Shown here: piece by piece, positions 31,963-43,347 of the stretch
Position numbering within the stretch: position 1 is the first letter of the stretch
Layout: every line of letters starts with the position of its first letter
From: Isochrysis galbana
Taxonomy: Eukaryota; Haptophyta; Isochrysidales; Isochrysidaceae
DNA length: 64,000 nt
Direction of reading: 5' to 3'
NCBI GenBank assembly: GCA_018136815.1
Contig: CM030932.1
Coordinates: forward strand, 688,081-752,080
Position numbers and translations under genes: made by a program
Notes under the pieces: model-generated
What the model saw: only the letters and a program-made list of their open reading frames with translations
Told to the model about the DNA's origin: nothing
Database searches by the model: none

Positions 31963-34900
31963 TTAGGTGTACCGACGTCGAGGTAGGAGAGGTTGAGTCG
32001 TAGAGGACATCCTGGACGATCGTTCGTCAGCTTGCAGACTGGATGCCGTTGTGGTACGAGAACGAGAGGCGGCGACGGCTGGCGACTGATTATTCGATGC
32101 CGTGGTGGAGCGAGAGTTAGGGACGACGGCGGCTAGCAGCTGCCCACCCCCCTGCTTAGGAGCGGACGTCTCCGACGTCCCATCGTCTGCAGCCACCAAG
32201 CGTGACACGCCATCCGCGTCTTTGTGATTAGCGCCCGGCTTGTGCTCGACGGTGAAGCGATACTCGGACAACTTGAGCGCCCAGCGCATCAGACGCGACG
32301 CCGGCCCACCCTGGACGGTGTCCTTCATGGTGTGCAACCAACGGAGAGCTTGGTGATCGATGACGAGGCGGAAGTGCCGGCCCCAAAGGTACGGTCGCCA
32401 AGTGCGAATGCTTTCCAAGGCAGCAAGAAGCTCCACCTCGGTGGTGGTCCAATGACGCTCCGCGGCGGTGAGGCGGCGACCGTAATACGCAACGACATGC
32501 TCGTGTCCGTGGTCGTCAACCTGCGACAGGATTCCGCCGATACCCAGGGTACTGGCCGCGTCCGTTTTGACGATGAACTCCTTGTCGTGACGAGGCGCAG
32601 CTAACACTGGCGTAGACGTGATGAGCTCGATGAGGCGACGGATCGCTGTCTGGCACTCAGGCGACTGAGAGACGGTAGCCACGTCGACGCCCGTACGAGT
32701 AAGGTCGGTGAGAGGGGCCGCGACGTGCGCGAAGCCCTTGATGAACCGACGGTAGTACGAACAAAGGCCGAGAAACGAGCGAACCTTTTCGAGCGAATCG
32801 ATGTGACGCGGATCGATCGAGCGTACCGCCTCGACTTTCTTGGGGTCCATCTCGAGACCACGACGAGACACGACGTGCCCGAGGTATTCGCCCTTGATAG
32901 CGAACAAGATGCACTTGGAGGCCTTGCATGAGAGACCAGCCCATCGGAGACGCTCGAGAACGAGATCGAGACGGTGAAGCATTTGCTCGAAGGAGGTGTC
33001 GATGCGTTCCTCAAGCGTGCTGCCTGTGCCCGTCGACCAAATTCCGATGTCGTCCAGGTACGGCATGCAAATCTCCCACGCGAGGCCCTGGAGCACCGCA
33101 TCCATGAGACGACACATGTAGGAAGGGCCGGATTGGACGCCGAACGGGAGGTAGTTGAACTCGTACTTCTGGCGATGGGTGCAGAACGCCGTGATGGGTT
33201 TGTCCTCCTCCTTGATAGGCAGACACCAGAAGCCGGAGGCGAGATCGAGCAGGCAGAGAAACAAAGAATCTCGAGAGCCTTGGCCCCGAGATAGACGATC
33301 GATAGCTTCGACGGTGAGCGGGAGAGGACTATCCGAGATACGAAGCTTCGAGTTCGTGTCGCGATAATCGACGCAGAAGCGAACGGATCCGTCCTTCTTG
33401 CCGACGAGGACGACCCGCGAAGCCCATGGCGAATTGGACTTACGAATGATGCCTGCCGCCTCCATCTCGGCGACGTGCTTGTCGACGATGGCACGGCCCT
33501 CGTCGCCCATCTTGGACGGAGCGTGCCGGTGGGCTGTAGCACCGGGGAGGAGAGGCAGCTCGACCTCCATGACGTGCGTGTGCCGAGGGTTCTTCGGGTC
33601 GAGAGCGAACGCGTCGATATGCCGTGCCAGCAGGCAGCGTACGCGCTGCCTCTGGGACGGCGACAATTGCTTGTCGGGATCGATGGTGATAGCGTCGAGG
33701 AGCGCGCGCTGTGCCTCAGTGAGCGAGGACTCGGGGTCGTCCCTATCGCCGGCGACCGTCGGCCGAGCCTCGTGCAACTTGTACTCGATGTAGGCTGACG
33801 CCACCGGCGAGTACGCAGGAAGGGTTACAGGACGTGGTGCCAGGTTCCAGACCGTGATCAGCACCTCCCCCTCCGGAGTTGGGGTTTCGACGCTAGTGGC
33901 GACCATTGGAGGAGAATCGAGGCCGTCACGGGGTGGTAGACGGTCGACGAGGATGGCGGAGTCGGGGTAGTTTTCGATGATCTCCAGCGGCAGGCGAACG
34001 GAGAACGTACCCCTCGATCGCGAGGGGATAGTGATAGGCTGCCTGGTGTACAGAGCGAACTCTTTCGACGCAACGGCCGACGTAGAGACGTCGGCGAAGA
34101 ATGGCTCAATTTCGACGGCGGCAGACGAACGGTTAGGAGACGAAGGTGGACTGCGAGTGAAGTCGAGACGAGGGGGCGGCTCAAGCTCGGGATCGAGAGG
34201 GGGCAATGGAACCGAAGTCGACATTGCCGGCGGCGACTCGCCGTGAGCCTGGCGGGATGAAACGTTGTCCGAGATAGGAACGAGCGACGACTCCTCTGCC
34301 CGTGGCGAGTCGGCGGGGATCACGGCGACAAGCGGTGCAGAGGAGAGACGAGGGCGAGTGGAGACGAGGGACGGAACGCGACGATTGTTGACCATAAGGG
34401 TCAAGCGGCTATCACGCCCAGCATCCGGCGACAGTTCGATACAGGCGGCGTATGCTTCCAGGAAATCGTTTCCCAGGAGAAGCATAGGTGCGCCTTCGAC
34501 GACGAGGAAACGGTGTCGGAATTCGACACCGGAGAGAGAGAAGACCAACGTGGCGTAGCCGCGGGTACGGAGGGGGTTACCATCCGGTCCGACAACGGCA
34601 GGTCGGTCCGAAGCGTGTTCGAGCAAGACGCAAGCGTCGCGGGGCAATGTGGCCAACAGCTCGGTGGTTACAACCGAGGGACCGGCTCCCGTGTCGGCTA
34701 GAGTCTTGTTGACGGCGAGGGCGGAATCGACAATATAACGAGTAGGGCCCGTGGCGGAGTGACGGCAAACGATGAGATCGCGAACGTACAGGCAGTGGCG
34801 GGGGTATAGGCTTGGCGGCGTGTCGGAGACAAGCCTCGCCGGTACCTCCCTGGTCAAAGAAGCGACGACAGCAGGCTGGTTGAGAGCAGGTGTGAAACCC

Positions 34901-37087
34901 GAGGGAACGAAGGCGGCGTGCCGCTGCCTATGGTCGGCAATGACGTCAGCAACGGAGCGGCGAGCAGGGCGATCGAGCGGAGGCAGCGGTGGGTGCGAGT
35001 CCGGCAGGGCACCCAAGCCTAGGCGACATGGCGGCGTAGGGAGAAGAGCGAGGCGTTCCTGGTCCGACCAGGTAAGACGCAAGGCAGCATGCCAGCCCTC
35101 TGGCATGAACGTGTCCGGAAAGGAAACGGAGGCACACGTCTCCAAGAGAGGAGGCATTGGAACGAACGGCAATGAGGACGAGGGAGAGGGAGAGGGAGCA
35201 AGGATCGGCAACGCCTCCTCCTCTACCGCGGACGAGTGAAGGCGGACTTCCGCATCGAGCGCCGAAGCCAGCGATGGAGACAATGGCAACCAGGCATACG
35301 AGATCAAGCCTTGCGCACCGCGCACCGCCGTCCATATACGCCAGCGGTTGCGGACCCTGCGAATCATTCGAGCTGGACGGGCGGGCAACAACGACGAGCG
35401 GGGCGATCCTAGCCACGGCCGCCACTCCATATCAATCGCGGCGACACTCGAAACATTCGAAGGCTCGGAACTGGAACTGGAACCAGCCTGAGCCACTTGG
35501 CTGGATTGTCGATCGCGCGCTAGAGATAGGAGAGAGGCGGCGGACGTGGCCGGACGAGAAGGAGTACGGCGACAATAGTCCAAAACGACGGGCATCCACT
35601 GCATCGCCATCGCACCGGCGATGCCCACGTAGGTGCGGCTGCGCATCGAGCCGCGATGAGGGGACATGGGAAGGTTTGCCATTGCGTGCTGGCGACCAGG
35701 AACAATGCAAGTCGGCATGAGCGGAGGAAGGTTGGGCGAAAGGTAGAGTCCCGTAGCCTTAGTGTGCCCCGTTCCATGTTGCCATGGATGGACATATTGC
35801 GTAGCTTCGATACCCCCGAGTAGAGACTTAGCGTAGTGGTGCATTTTCGGGTTTTCCACCGCTAGAAACGGAGCCCCGGCGTTCAGGCGACGGCGGAATT
35901 GCTTTGCGGCGGAGATCGTATCGGACATGCGCTGCGGGTTGGAGTGGATCCACCTTAAGCCAGCGTTCGAGAGATAGGTACACGGCGGGTGCGCGATAAT
36001 CAAGTCCCATCCGAGGTCTTGGACGAGATCCGCGTCCCCTTCGAAGTGCGGAACGTAGTCGACGTCGGACGGAAACAAATCGCACGTCGCCACATCAGCG
36101 CCAGCAAGCAAAAACATGGACGAGACTACTCCACTCGTCTCGCCGATAATCAAGACGCGAGGAGGCGAGATGCCGTCGGTCTGCACGGCCTCGACGTCAC
36201 GCCTTACGTCTCTGAGTGTGACACAAATTTCGTCGAAGTGGATAGGTAGCACCTGAGCTGGAGACTCAGGCGATCGGCTAGGGCGCAGAACAAGCTGCGC
36301 CGCCTCGGCAATATCTTTCGGCATTACGTGCGCGGCACCGTGGGCGGCGGCGCGTTGGAAAGCGAGATCGATAACGTACGAGAGGGTCTCGCCCTCCTTC
36401 AAGGAAGGGCGAGTGCGCGCGAGATGTACGAGCAAATCTTCAGCGGCCGGAACCAAAGTCAGGCACACTGAAAGCTGGCAGAGCGGAACGACAGCGGAAA
36501 CGGAAACGGGACTGCGAGTGACCGGAATGGACGGAGACGCGGCGGCCAAGGTGCGAACCATCTGAAAAGAACGGGACACGACGGCCGGAAGAGAGTCGGA
36601 CGAGAATAGAGCGGGTCGAGAACGGAACAATCGGCGGAATGCGCGTTGCACGACGGAGGGTATGTTGGCGAACACCCCTTCGTCAGCTAAGGAAGATTCA
36701 TCAAACAAGCTAGTCGGTAGCGGTCGCCAACCCAATCGGGTTGGTGCAACCATCGTAGGCGGCGCGAGCCAACGGCGAACAGCGAGGGTGTAGGCCACCG
36801 TCCATCCGGAGGGGCTAACCTCGCTAGCACGGCCAAGGCAGCTTAAAGGCGAGTCTCGAGGGAACGAATTGGCCAGTCCATCCAAGATTTGACTGGCGAC
36901 AGCAGACGGATCGGCAGCGACGGAGCTCAAGGCAAGAATTAGCGTTGAGCGCTCGAAATCGAGAGCATTGAACGAATGATTCGAGAACGACGAGAGCGAC
37001 GAAGGAGGTAGCGAACGAACGGCGAGAGAGAACGGGACTCCCGGAGTCGAGTCGTCCCCACCACATATGAGCAGATGAGGGTGACTG
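31963..37087 (-). CDS. Retrotransposon polyprotein: unknown domain, cytosine methyltransferase, protease, RT, RNase H
   Basis: The open frame runs 37197-31963 (1744 residues). Roughly the first 40 residues are foreign flank, so the real start is lost. Residues 42-340: conserved but unrecognised domain. Residues 347-540 (nt 35578-36159): methyltransferase with motif I IIGETSGVVSSMFLLAGADV, catalytic HPPCTYLSNAGLRW (Cys406), VENPKMHHYAK, PWQHGTGHTKATGLYL and RSRTYVGIAGAMAMQW, the pattern of phage-type cytosine methyltransferases. Residues 815-915: retropepsin (DTGAGPSVV; LLLGNDF). Residues 1215-1500: RT with FCVDYRDTN, LLDLASGFWCLPI and the active-site YLDD at 1380-1383. Residues 1540-1670: RNase H (KTDAAS, TTEVELLAAL, VIDHQALRWL). 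The frame ends 44 residues after the RNase H tail at an out-of-frame junction with integrase. Confidence 0.9.
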
Positions 37088-37404
37088 GAGGGCGCAGGCG
37101 ACGCGGTGCGCCCGCGCAGGGTTTTGTACTGCCTGCCCGGGGGTAACCGTGCCCGGGGAACGCAGGCGCGCGTCGCACAGCGCGACCTGTGGTGCACTTT
37201 TGTGGTCGACGTCGATTTCGCACGAGCGCGAAAACGTTTTGGGGTCTGTGTGTTGAATGGCGTCGAAAATGTGCATATTTCTCATTAGATTCTGCCTAAT
37301 ATACCCATTTCCAGTAGCATATCCTAAGATCTCGCGATAAAACCTCAATCTTGACTTAGTGAATTTTCACCCTTAGAAGTTAAAAGCCCTGTTTGACCGC
37401 CCTA

Positions 37405-37585
37405 GCGTTCAGGCGGTCGCTCCCCGGGTGAAAGTGGCGCCTTATAACCTGTCTCGAACAGCCTGACGGCCCTTCCCTCTCTCGCCGCGCCCCATTCAAC
37501 CTCATACCCTGCCGAGCGCCTCACGTGACCCATCTGCAGCGCGCTTCCCCGCCCCCACCCTAGCTCGATGTGGCGGTACAAGGGT
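37405..37585 (+). repeat. Direct repeat A (second copy at 38589-38769)
   Basis: About 180 bp starting GCGTTCAGGCGGTCGCTCC and ending GGCGGTACAAGGGT, nearly identical at both sites (one visible difference, CACGTGACC against CACGCGACC). The first copy is bounded on its left by TA plus an inverted-repeat terminus and on its right by the foldback element. In the second copy repeat X follows directly. Confidence 0.8.
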
Positions 37586-38384
37586 GCGGGTGGTTTGACG
37601 TCCGTCAGCGGTCTGGGAGTGGCCATCAGAAAAACCAATATGTGCATTGTGAGCGTCGAATTTTGCAAGCATTGAGCTGTGGGAGCCTCAGTTGCCACAT
37701 GTGATAGGGACAGGTGCAACCACTAGCCCTTAATTGATCGACTGTTTCATGCTGTAAGAGTGTATATTTCTTTATTTTTGGTCAGGTCGCCTGTAGCTGT
37801 AGCTAGTAGGCCCTCATTGAAATGCTGTAGAATGAGAGCTCCACTAACTTCATCTTCCTGGAGTGAGGTGTCAAGCGGGTGTGCCAGATTGTCTGATGCG
37901 TCGTCGGCTGTCGGTCAGGGTATGCATTCCGACCCGGAGTCTGAGATATTGATATTGTTCGAGCTCAACTATCAACTGTTGCAACGAGTGCGCTAAGTGA
38001 CCATGTGGCACTGAATGGTGAAGTGTGAGGTGTAGGGACACATTCAAATATTGAAACTCAGCTGACGGCACCATTGCCAAGATATCTTGCCGCGAAAATG
38101 ACGTTCAGGCATTAACTGAATCATGTTGGTAATGATTTTCCTGCTGAACCTGACCAAAAATAAAGAAGTATATTTTACATGACCATCACGCCATGCGAGC
38201 TTCACACTCTTACAGCATGAAACAGTCGATCAATTAAGGGCTAGTGGTTGCACCTGTCCCTATCACATGTGGCAACTGAGGCTCCCACAGCTCAATGCTT
38301 GCAAAATTCGACGCTCACAATGCACATATTGGTTTTTCTGATGGCCACTCCCAGACCGCTGACGGACGTCAAACCACCCGCACC
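37583..38384. mobile_element. Foldback/MITE-like element with inverted repeats of about 200 bp
   Basis: Left end GGTGCGGGTGGTTTGACGTC at 37583; the exact inverse ends at 38384. The arms remain similar through ATTGATCGACTGTTTCATGC and CCAAAAATAAAG near 37787 and 38145. The spacer of about 350 bp carries no transposase. No target duplication could be defined. Confidence 0.75.
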
Positions 38385-39215
38385 AGTCCGGTCTCACACT
38401 AGGCAATGGGCGCCACCATGGCTGCGAGGCGCCCCGGGCTGGCCACTCATACATCTATCACGCCTTCTAGCAGCCGCACGACGCACATACTGGCCGCCAG
38501 CAACCATCCATCTGTGATAGGCAAGGCGAGGTCCGGATGTGCAGACGTCAACACCAAAGACGCGGATGCACAAACGGGCTTTTGCGGGGCGTTCAGGCGG
38601 TCGCTCCCCGGGTGAAAGTGGCGCCTTATAACCTGTCTCGAACAGCCTGACGGCCCTTCCCTCTCTCGCCGCGCCCCATTCAACCTCATACCCTGCCGAG
38701 CGCCTCACGCGACCCATCTGCAGCGCGCTTCCCCGCCCCCACCCTAGCTCGATGTGGCGGTACAAGGGTGGACCGTGCGCGGGCTCAGGCAGAGGCCCCA
38801 TACCAGCTGGTCCCTCTACCAGATGCACAGCGCATCCAAGCGCCCAGCACAGCCGCCAGGCCCCGTGACAGCCGGAGGAGCCAGACAGCCGCGCGCCCGC
38901 GCGGCCCCCCCCATCCGTGAGCCTGCCACCTTAACCTAATATTAGAATGTTAGTATTAGTAGCGTAGTAGTAGCGTAGTAGCTAGCTAGTAGCTAGTACG
39001 GTAGTACACGGTAGTACTTTAGGTGGTAGGCCGTAGGCCCCTTCCCCCCTCCCCCTTTCCCTCTACGCTCTACCCTCTTCCCTCTTCTCTCTTCCCTCTT
39101 CTCTCTTCTCTCTTCTTCTCTCTTTCTCTCTTCTCGTATCTCCCCTTCCCTCCCACCACCGGCGCCTCGCCGCCAACGGACTTTCGGCGTGTTTGTCAGC
39201 GCCGCTCAGCGCCCG

Positions 39216-41335
39216 ATGCAGATGGTCAACGAGCATGGGGAGGCGGCTTCCAAGCTGGGCCTCCAACAGTCGATCAAGAAGGCGAACGCCGGCACGAAGT
39301 CTCGAAAAGCTCCAATCAAACCACCCGCCCGCACCAAAGATGTCTCATCAGTACTGTTATAAGCTTACAACGTCAGTAACAGCTCTGTTTTGCCAAATCA
39401 CTGATATCAGTTATCAGCTCTGAGGTGGGAAAACAGAACTCACTCTAGAGGCTCTTTACTTTCCTTTTTTTTTACTTTTCATGAAGTCTGTATGTGCTGT
39501 CGCGACGCGGGGTGCGTCGTCGCTGCCAGGGGGGCGCCGCTCGCTCGCTCTCGCTCGCAGTCTGGGGCAGTGGCAGCATCATGGATGGAGGCAGTGGCAG
39601 CACTGGCGATGGCGCGCTGGGAGAGGGAGAGGCAGGCGCGCCCATCGCATGGGGCCGCGCGCGCATCGCGAGCCTTGAGGGCACGCAGCTGGAATGGTCG
39701 ACTGTCGATGAGGCAGCTGGTCGCTCGCACTCCGTGAAGAAGAAGCAGTGCCTCTTTTGTGGCCTGCACTTCATTGGAGGGCCGAGCCAGATCAGGTGCC
39801 ACATCGATGGGTCGCTCAAGCCGCGCAGCATCCGGCTAAGCACACCCACAGCGGCTTGAAAAGAGCGGCACGCGCAGGTGGTTGCGGAGCTGCGCAAGCG
39901 GCGCTCGGAGCAGAAAGCAACGATGGAGTTGGAGACAGAGAAGGAGAAGGAGGCAGCCAGGCAGGAGCGGCTCGTGGCGGCAGCCTCGAAGCACTTTGGA
40001 GCAGTTGCTCCATCGCAGGTCGCGGAGGCATGGCTCAAGGTTGTAATCAAGAAGGCCTTGCCGCTCAACATTTTTGATGACCCGGATTTCCGAGAAGCGG
40101 TGTGCTGCCTTGGGAGTTGGAGATGATTCCCGATGAACCGGAGGACTCCGACTCCGACGAGAGCGATGACGAGGCCTGAGGTGGAGGCGAGGGCGCAAGA
40201 AGCATAAAAGTAAAAGTAAGTAGTTTTTATGATTGTCGAACTAAGTCTAAGTAGTATCGTTTGCACAGGCAAAGGGAAAGGGCGCACGAGGGAATACACC
40301 GGGTTAGGGAGGGGAGTTTTGTTTTTGAGGCTTCGCACGGGGAGGGGAGTTTTGTTTTTGAGGCTTGCGAGCTGATATGAGTACTGATATCGGTGCGAGC
40401 TCCAAATCCATGAGAGCTCGCAAGCTGACGAGACATCTTTGGCCCGCACCGGGAAGGTGTGGAAGACGGTGATCGTGATCGGGGACATCTACCAGAACAC
40501 GCCGCGCGTGAAGTGCACGAACTGCGACGCTGAGTTCTGTGGGGGTGTGACGCGCATCTCCGAGCACATCCTCCGCAAGTGTCCATGCGAGACCCTGGCC
40601 TTCTACAAGCTCAAAGATGAGCTCACGATCGAGGCGGAGTCCGTGCATGAGGTGAAGCGACGCAAGGTCATAGAGGATGACACGTTTGCCAAAGCTCACG
40701 CACTCGAGCGCGAGAGCAAGCTCAACCTCAAGCAACAGTCCATTCACGCGAGCGTTAACTCGGCGTTGGCCGTCGAGGTCGATGATGCCATCGCCGAGTG
40801 GTTCTTCGGGTGCAATATCCCCGCGAGCAATCCCAACCATCCCTTGTGCAAGAAGGCCTTCTCGATGCTCAAGACTGCGCCAGCTTCATACGTCCCGCCA
40901 ACGAAGCAACGCTTGCTGAATAGCTTGCTTGACCACACGGCCAAGCGCTTGTTCGCGGAGGATCAGCCGGTACGTCGGCAACTGATGAAGCACGGCGGCA
41001 CGCTCGTCTCAGATGGCTGGGACGCCATCGACGCATCGCACCTCATAAACATCCTCGTCTGCGTTGTCGGAGGGTCTTTCTTCTTTCTTTGAGGGCACGC
41101 TGTCTTTGTCTAGCAAGGACTCCGAGACCGCGGATGCCGTCGCTAAGCTTCTCATGCGAGAAATTCGTCGCATGGGGCAAACTAGCATCGTGCAGATTTG
41201 CACGGATACGTGCTCTGTGATGAAGAAGGCGTGGTCGATGGTCGAGGCCGAGATGCCATCGATCACGGCGACTTGTTGCGGACCACACGTGATCAACCTT
41301 TACCTCTCCGACCTTGCGGCGATTCCCGAGCCTTC
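39216..41335 (+). pseudogene. hAT-type transposase, interrupted and truncated
   Basis: The coding segments 39216-39334 and 40450-41078 are joined in frame when the 39335-40441 insert is ignored. Domains: a BED-type zinc finger (CTNCDAEFCGG ... ISEHILRKC), a linker with EWFFGCNIPASNPNHPLCKKAF, then a DUF659-like block (LVSDGWDAIDASHLINILVCVVGG). There the frame shifts at about 41080 within a TTC/TTT-rich stretch. It continues as EGTLSLSSKDSETADAVAKLL, QICTDTCSVMKKAWSMVEAEMP and CCGPHVINLYLSDLA before ending at LINE sequence near 41336. The C-terminal catalytic half is missing. Insertion, frameshift and truncation make it inactive. Confidence 0.8.
39335..40441 (+). mobile_element. Internally deleted hAT element nested in the hAT gene
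   Basis: Inverted ends CAAAGATGTCTC (39335) and GAGACATCTTTG (40441) with the perfect 8-bp duplication GCCCGCAC at 39327-39334 and 40442-40449, as expected for hAT. Inside, about 39580-40172, are remains of its own transposase: a zinc-finger segment CLFCGLHFIGGPSQIRCHIDG, an in-frame TGA near 39859, a Glu/Lys-rich coil, LPLNIFDDPDFREAV, then an abrupt jump to an acidic C-terminus (DSDSDESDDEA). The catalytic core is deleted. Two copies of GGGGAGTTTTGTTTTTGAGG lie near its right end (40311, 40341). Confidence 0.9.
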
Positions 41336-41336
41336 C

Positions 41337-42050
41337 AGCCTAGAGAGTAGGAATTTCATGAATGTTGCTACATCTTCACTTTTATAATGGTCCTCGGCTA
41401 GCTGGGCTAGCTGAATGAAAAAAGGGGTGTCTTCGGGTTCTTCTTCCTCATCTGGTGGAGGGGAAGCAAATGAGGTGTTTTTGTTGGGAGTCGGCATTGG
41501 GTCCGACTGAAGGTCGGCCCGCTTGCGCGACTGTGGCTGTGGCTGTTGGGCTGGTGGTTGCTGAGCTTGCCTGTGCGTGGCTCTTTCCCCTTGTGTCCAT
41601 GCGCGGCTTGCGCATACGAGATTTGGGTGGAGGATTTGGTTGTTGGTTGGAGGGAGCAAAAGCTCCAAGGATTGTTTGTTTTGTCATGTGCCCGCCCCCG
41701 AGGGGTGCACAGATGGTAGGAGTTACCGCCATGGGGGTGGCAGCAGAGCTGCCACACCCCATGGGGAGTCCTTGAGTGGGTGGCTGCACGGCGGCGCTGG
41801 CGGTCTGAGCTTGGCTCAGGTTCTGCTGGTCTGCAGGGAACAGGGCTTTGCCTGTTCTCTGCTTCTGTGGCTGCCTGGGAGGCGAGGATGGCGGCGCCAT
41901 CTCGACGTCGTTGTCGGGCGGTGCGGAGGCCTGCGAGCGCTTCGGCTCCGGCGGCTTGGGGCGGCCCCTTTGGGGCGTCGTGGCGGCGGGGGTCTGGGAG
42001 ATGGGAGCGGTCGGCGCGCGCTCCATCGCTAAAACTATAATTTGTTCTTC
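41337..42050 (-). mobile_element. LINE 5' end with ORF1 N-terminal part
   Basis: Minus strand. A short AT-rich leader precedes ATG at 42026 (MERAPTAPISQTPAATTPQ...). The frame is rich in Pro, Gln and Ser, contains the segment PKPPEPKRSQA, and shifts once near 41500 into an acidic stretch (PPPDEEEEPEDTPFFIQLAQLAEDHY). It ends at 41337 against the hAT remnant. The same start occurs at 3859 and 50586. It is probably the ORF1 RNA-binding region of the LINE family (inference). Confidence 0.6.
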
Positions 42051-43347
42051 AACTCTCTACAAGATGTGATGAATCGCTTCTGGGATGTTTGGCTGTACAA
42101 GCGTCGTACTGGCGTACTCCGCACTCCGCTTACCGCTTAGGAGGGGGCAATTCTTATGGATACGTCCAATGCCAATATGCCAATGGACAATGGATGTACT
42201 ATGTACTACTTCCAACCTCTATTTAATTACTCCCCACACCACGGACGCAAAATAAGGCAACATAGCTTGGGAGGCCAATAACACAAAACACAAAAGCGGC
42301 CCTCCCGGAACCCGCCCGCCACCTGAACTGGGTCCAAGGTAGCTGTCGAAACAAGCGAGTGCTTGTTCGTGGGGCAAGTCTCGAGGGGCATAGAGCACAG
42401 TCTTGAGAAAGAGAGAGGGAGCGCGCGCGCTACATGGCGACACAAGCCACGATGACACATCACTCACAAAACCGCCCAGTCAACAAAGGGACGGACGCTC
42501 CGAAAACTTACGTAAACAGTCGCCACAATCAAGGAACAAGGAAACGGGTCCGGAGCAGAAGAATGCAGCCAACCGAAACGAAGCCACAACGAAGAGTCCC
42601 GGAGTAAACGGCGACCACCCCTCAAGAAACAATGCCCATCCTAAAGTTAAAAGACACACAAGCCATCGGATCCGTCTAGAGTATTGTTTGTGGAAATACA
42701 CTCTGGACTCTGGATCCGACAATAGCACAGTAGCACACCTGGGCCGCACCCCTGCACCCCTGCTGAAACCGAAGACGACAAAGCAACGAAGGGGGGGAGG
42801 GGGAGGGGAGGAGTGAAGGGAACAGGGGCGATGTCGGATGGAAGGCGTAAGGAACCGGCCCATAGTAGGTGTTGTGTGTTGTAGCCCGTAGCCTTCAATC
42901 TTCAGATGTGGTTTTTTAATTACTTCTCCCACATTGCTCGCGCGTGTGTGGCACTCTTCCCCGGCGCGCAGCCCCCCCCCCCCTCTGAACGTTTCTCTCT
43001 CTCGCACATAATTGCCTTTGCCTCTGCGCGCTCTGCATTGTTATTGTTAGTGTCGAGTGTCGAGTGTCGCGCGCGTTACCGTCTAAAAGTATAAAGGGGG
43101 AAATGGCGTGGCTACACGGTAGAGTCCCAGAGCCACGGGCGAGGCGTGAATATGAATATTGAAATGGGTCTTTTTATGCGTGTACTGAGTACTAATATCC
43201 CAGTAAGCGCTGTATAACTCTACGCCCACCGTAAGCTCACATACCAGCTAGCCTTCTAGGATACCCTCTCATCGAGATCACCCTACGGGTCATCTTAGGC
43301 CGCTTCACGCCGCATGTGCATTCTGACACCAATACTTTCGCCCACTA
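42051..43347. other. Intergenic, no supported gene
   Basis: Mixed-composition DNA between LINE ORF1 and the 3' end of the pseudouridine synthase gene. A 175-codon minus frame at 42480-43007 crosses G and C homopolymers and has no family resemblance, so it is not called. Confidence 0.4.

Larger units (their letters stand above)
28066..37087 (-). mobile_element. Ty3/gypsy chromovirus carrying a DNA cytosine methyltransferase
   Basis: On the minus strand, from 37087 to 28066, the layout is: unknown domain, methyltransferase, retropepsin, reverse transcriptase, RNase H, integrase, chromodomain, about 1.1 kb of non-coding DNA with minisatellites, polypurine tract, and a complete 845-bp 3' LTR. 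The 5' LTR and gag are absent; homology to the sister element breaks at 37087. A gag-type frame plus LTR end of probably the same family is at 50860-52544. The coding part is one long frame followed by a shifted integrase frame. Confidence 0.9.
26514..37402. mobile_element. Possible TA-flanked inverted-repeat transposon enclosing the Ty3/gypsy element
   Basis: Left end GGGCGGTCAAACAGGGCTTTT with TA at 26512-26513; right end AAAGCCCTGTTTGACCGCCC with TA at 37403-37404. The ends are perfect over about 20 bp. Related termini are at 23319 and 53534. If these two ends pair, the retrotransposon inserted into a Tc1/mariner-like element; the repeats flanking the two ends are not contiguous in the sister locus, so an unrelated pairing or an inversion is equally possible. 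The 26536-28065 part holds no recognised transposase. Confidence 0.35.

Noticed and set aside
32601..33542. Long frames overlapping the polyprotein in other frames and on the opposite strand
   Set aside because: They show no motifs and overlap RT and protease coding sequence that has clear catalytic residues; they are shadow frames.
28066..37087. Target-site duplication for the large Ty3/gypsy element
   Set aside because: The 5' end is truncated at 37087, so no matching flank to TGGCC at 28061-28065 exists.
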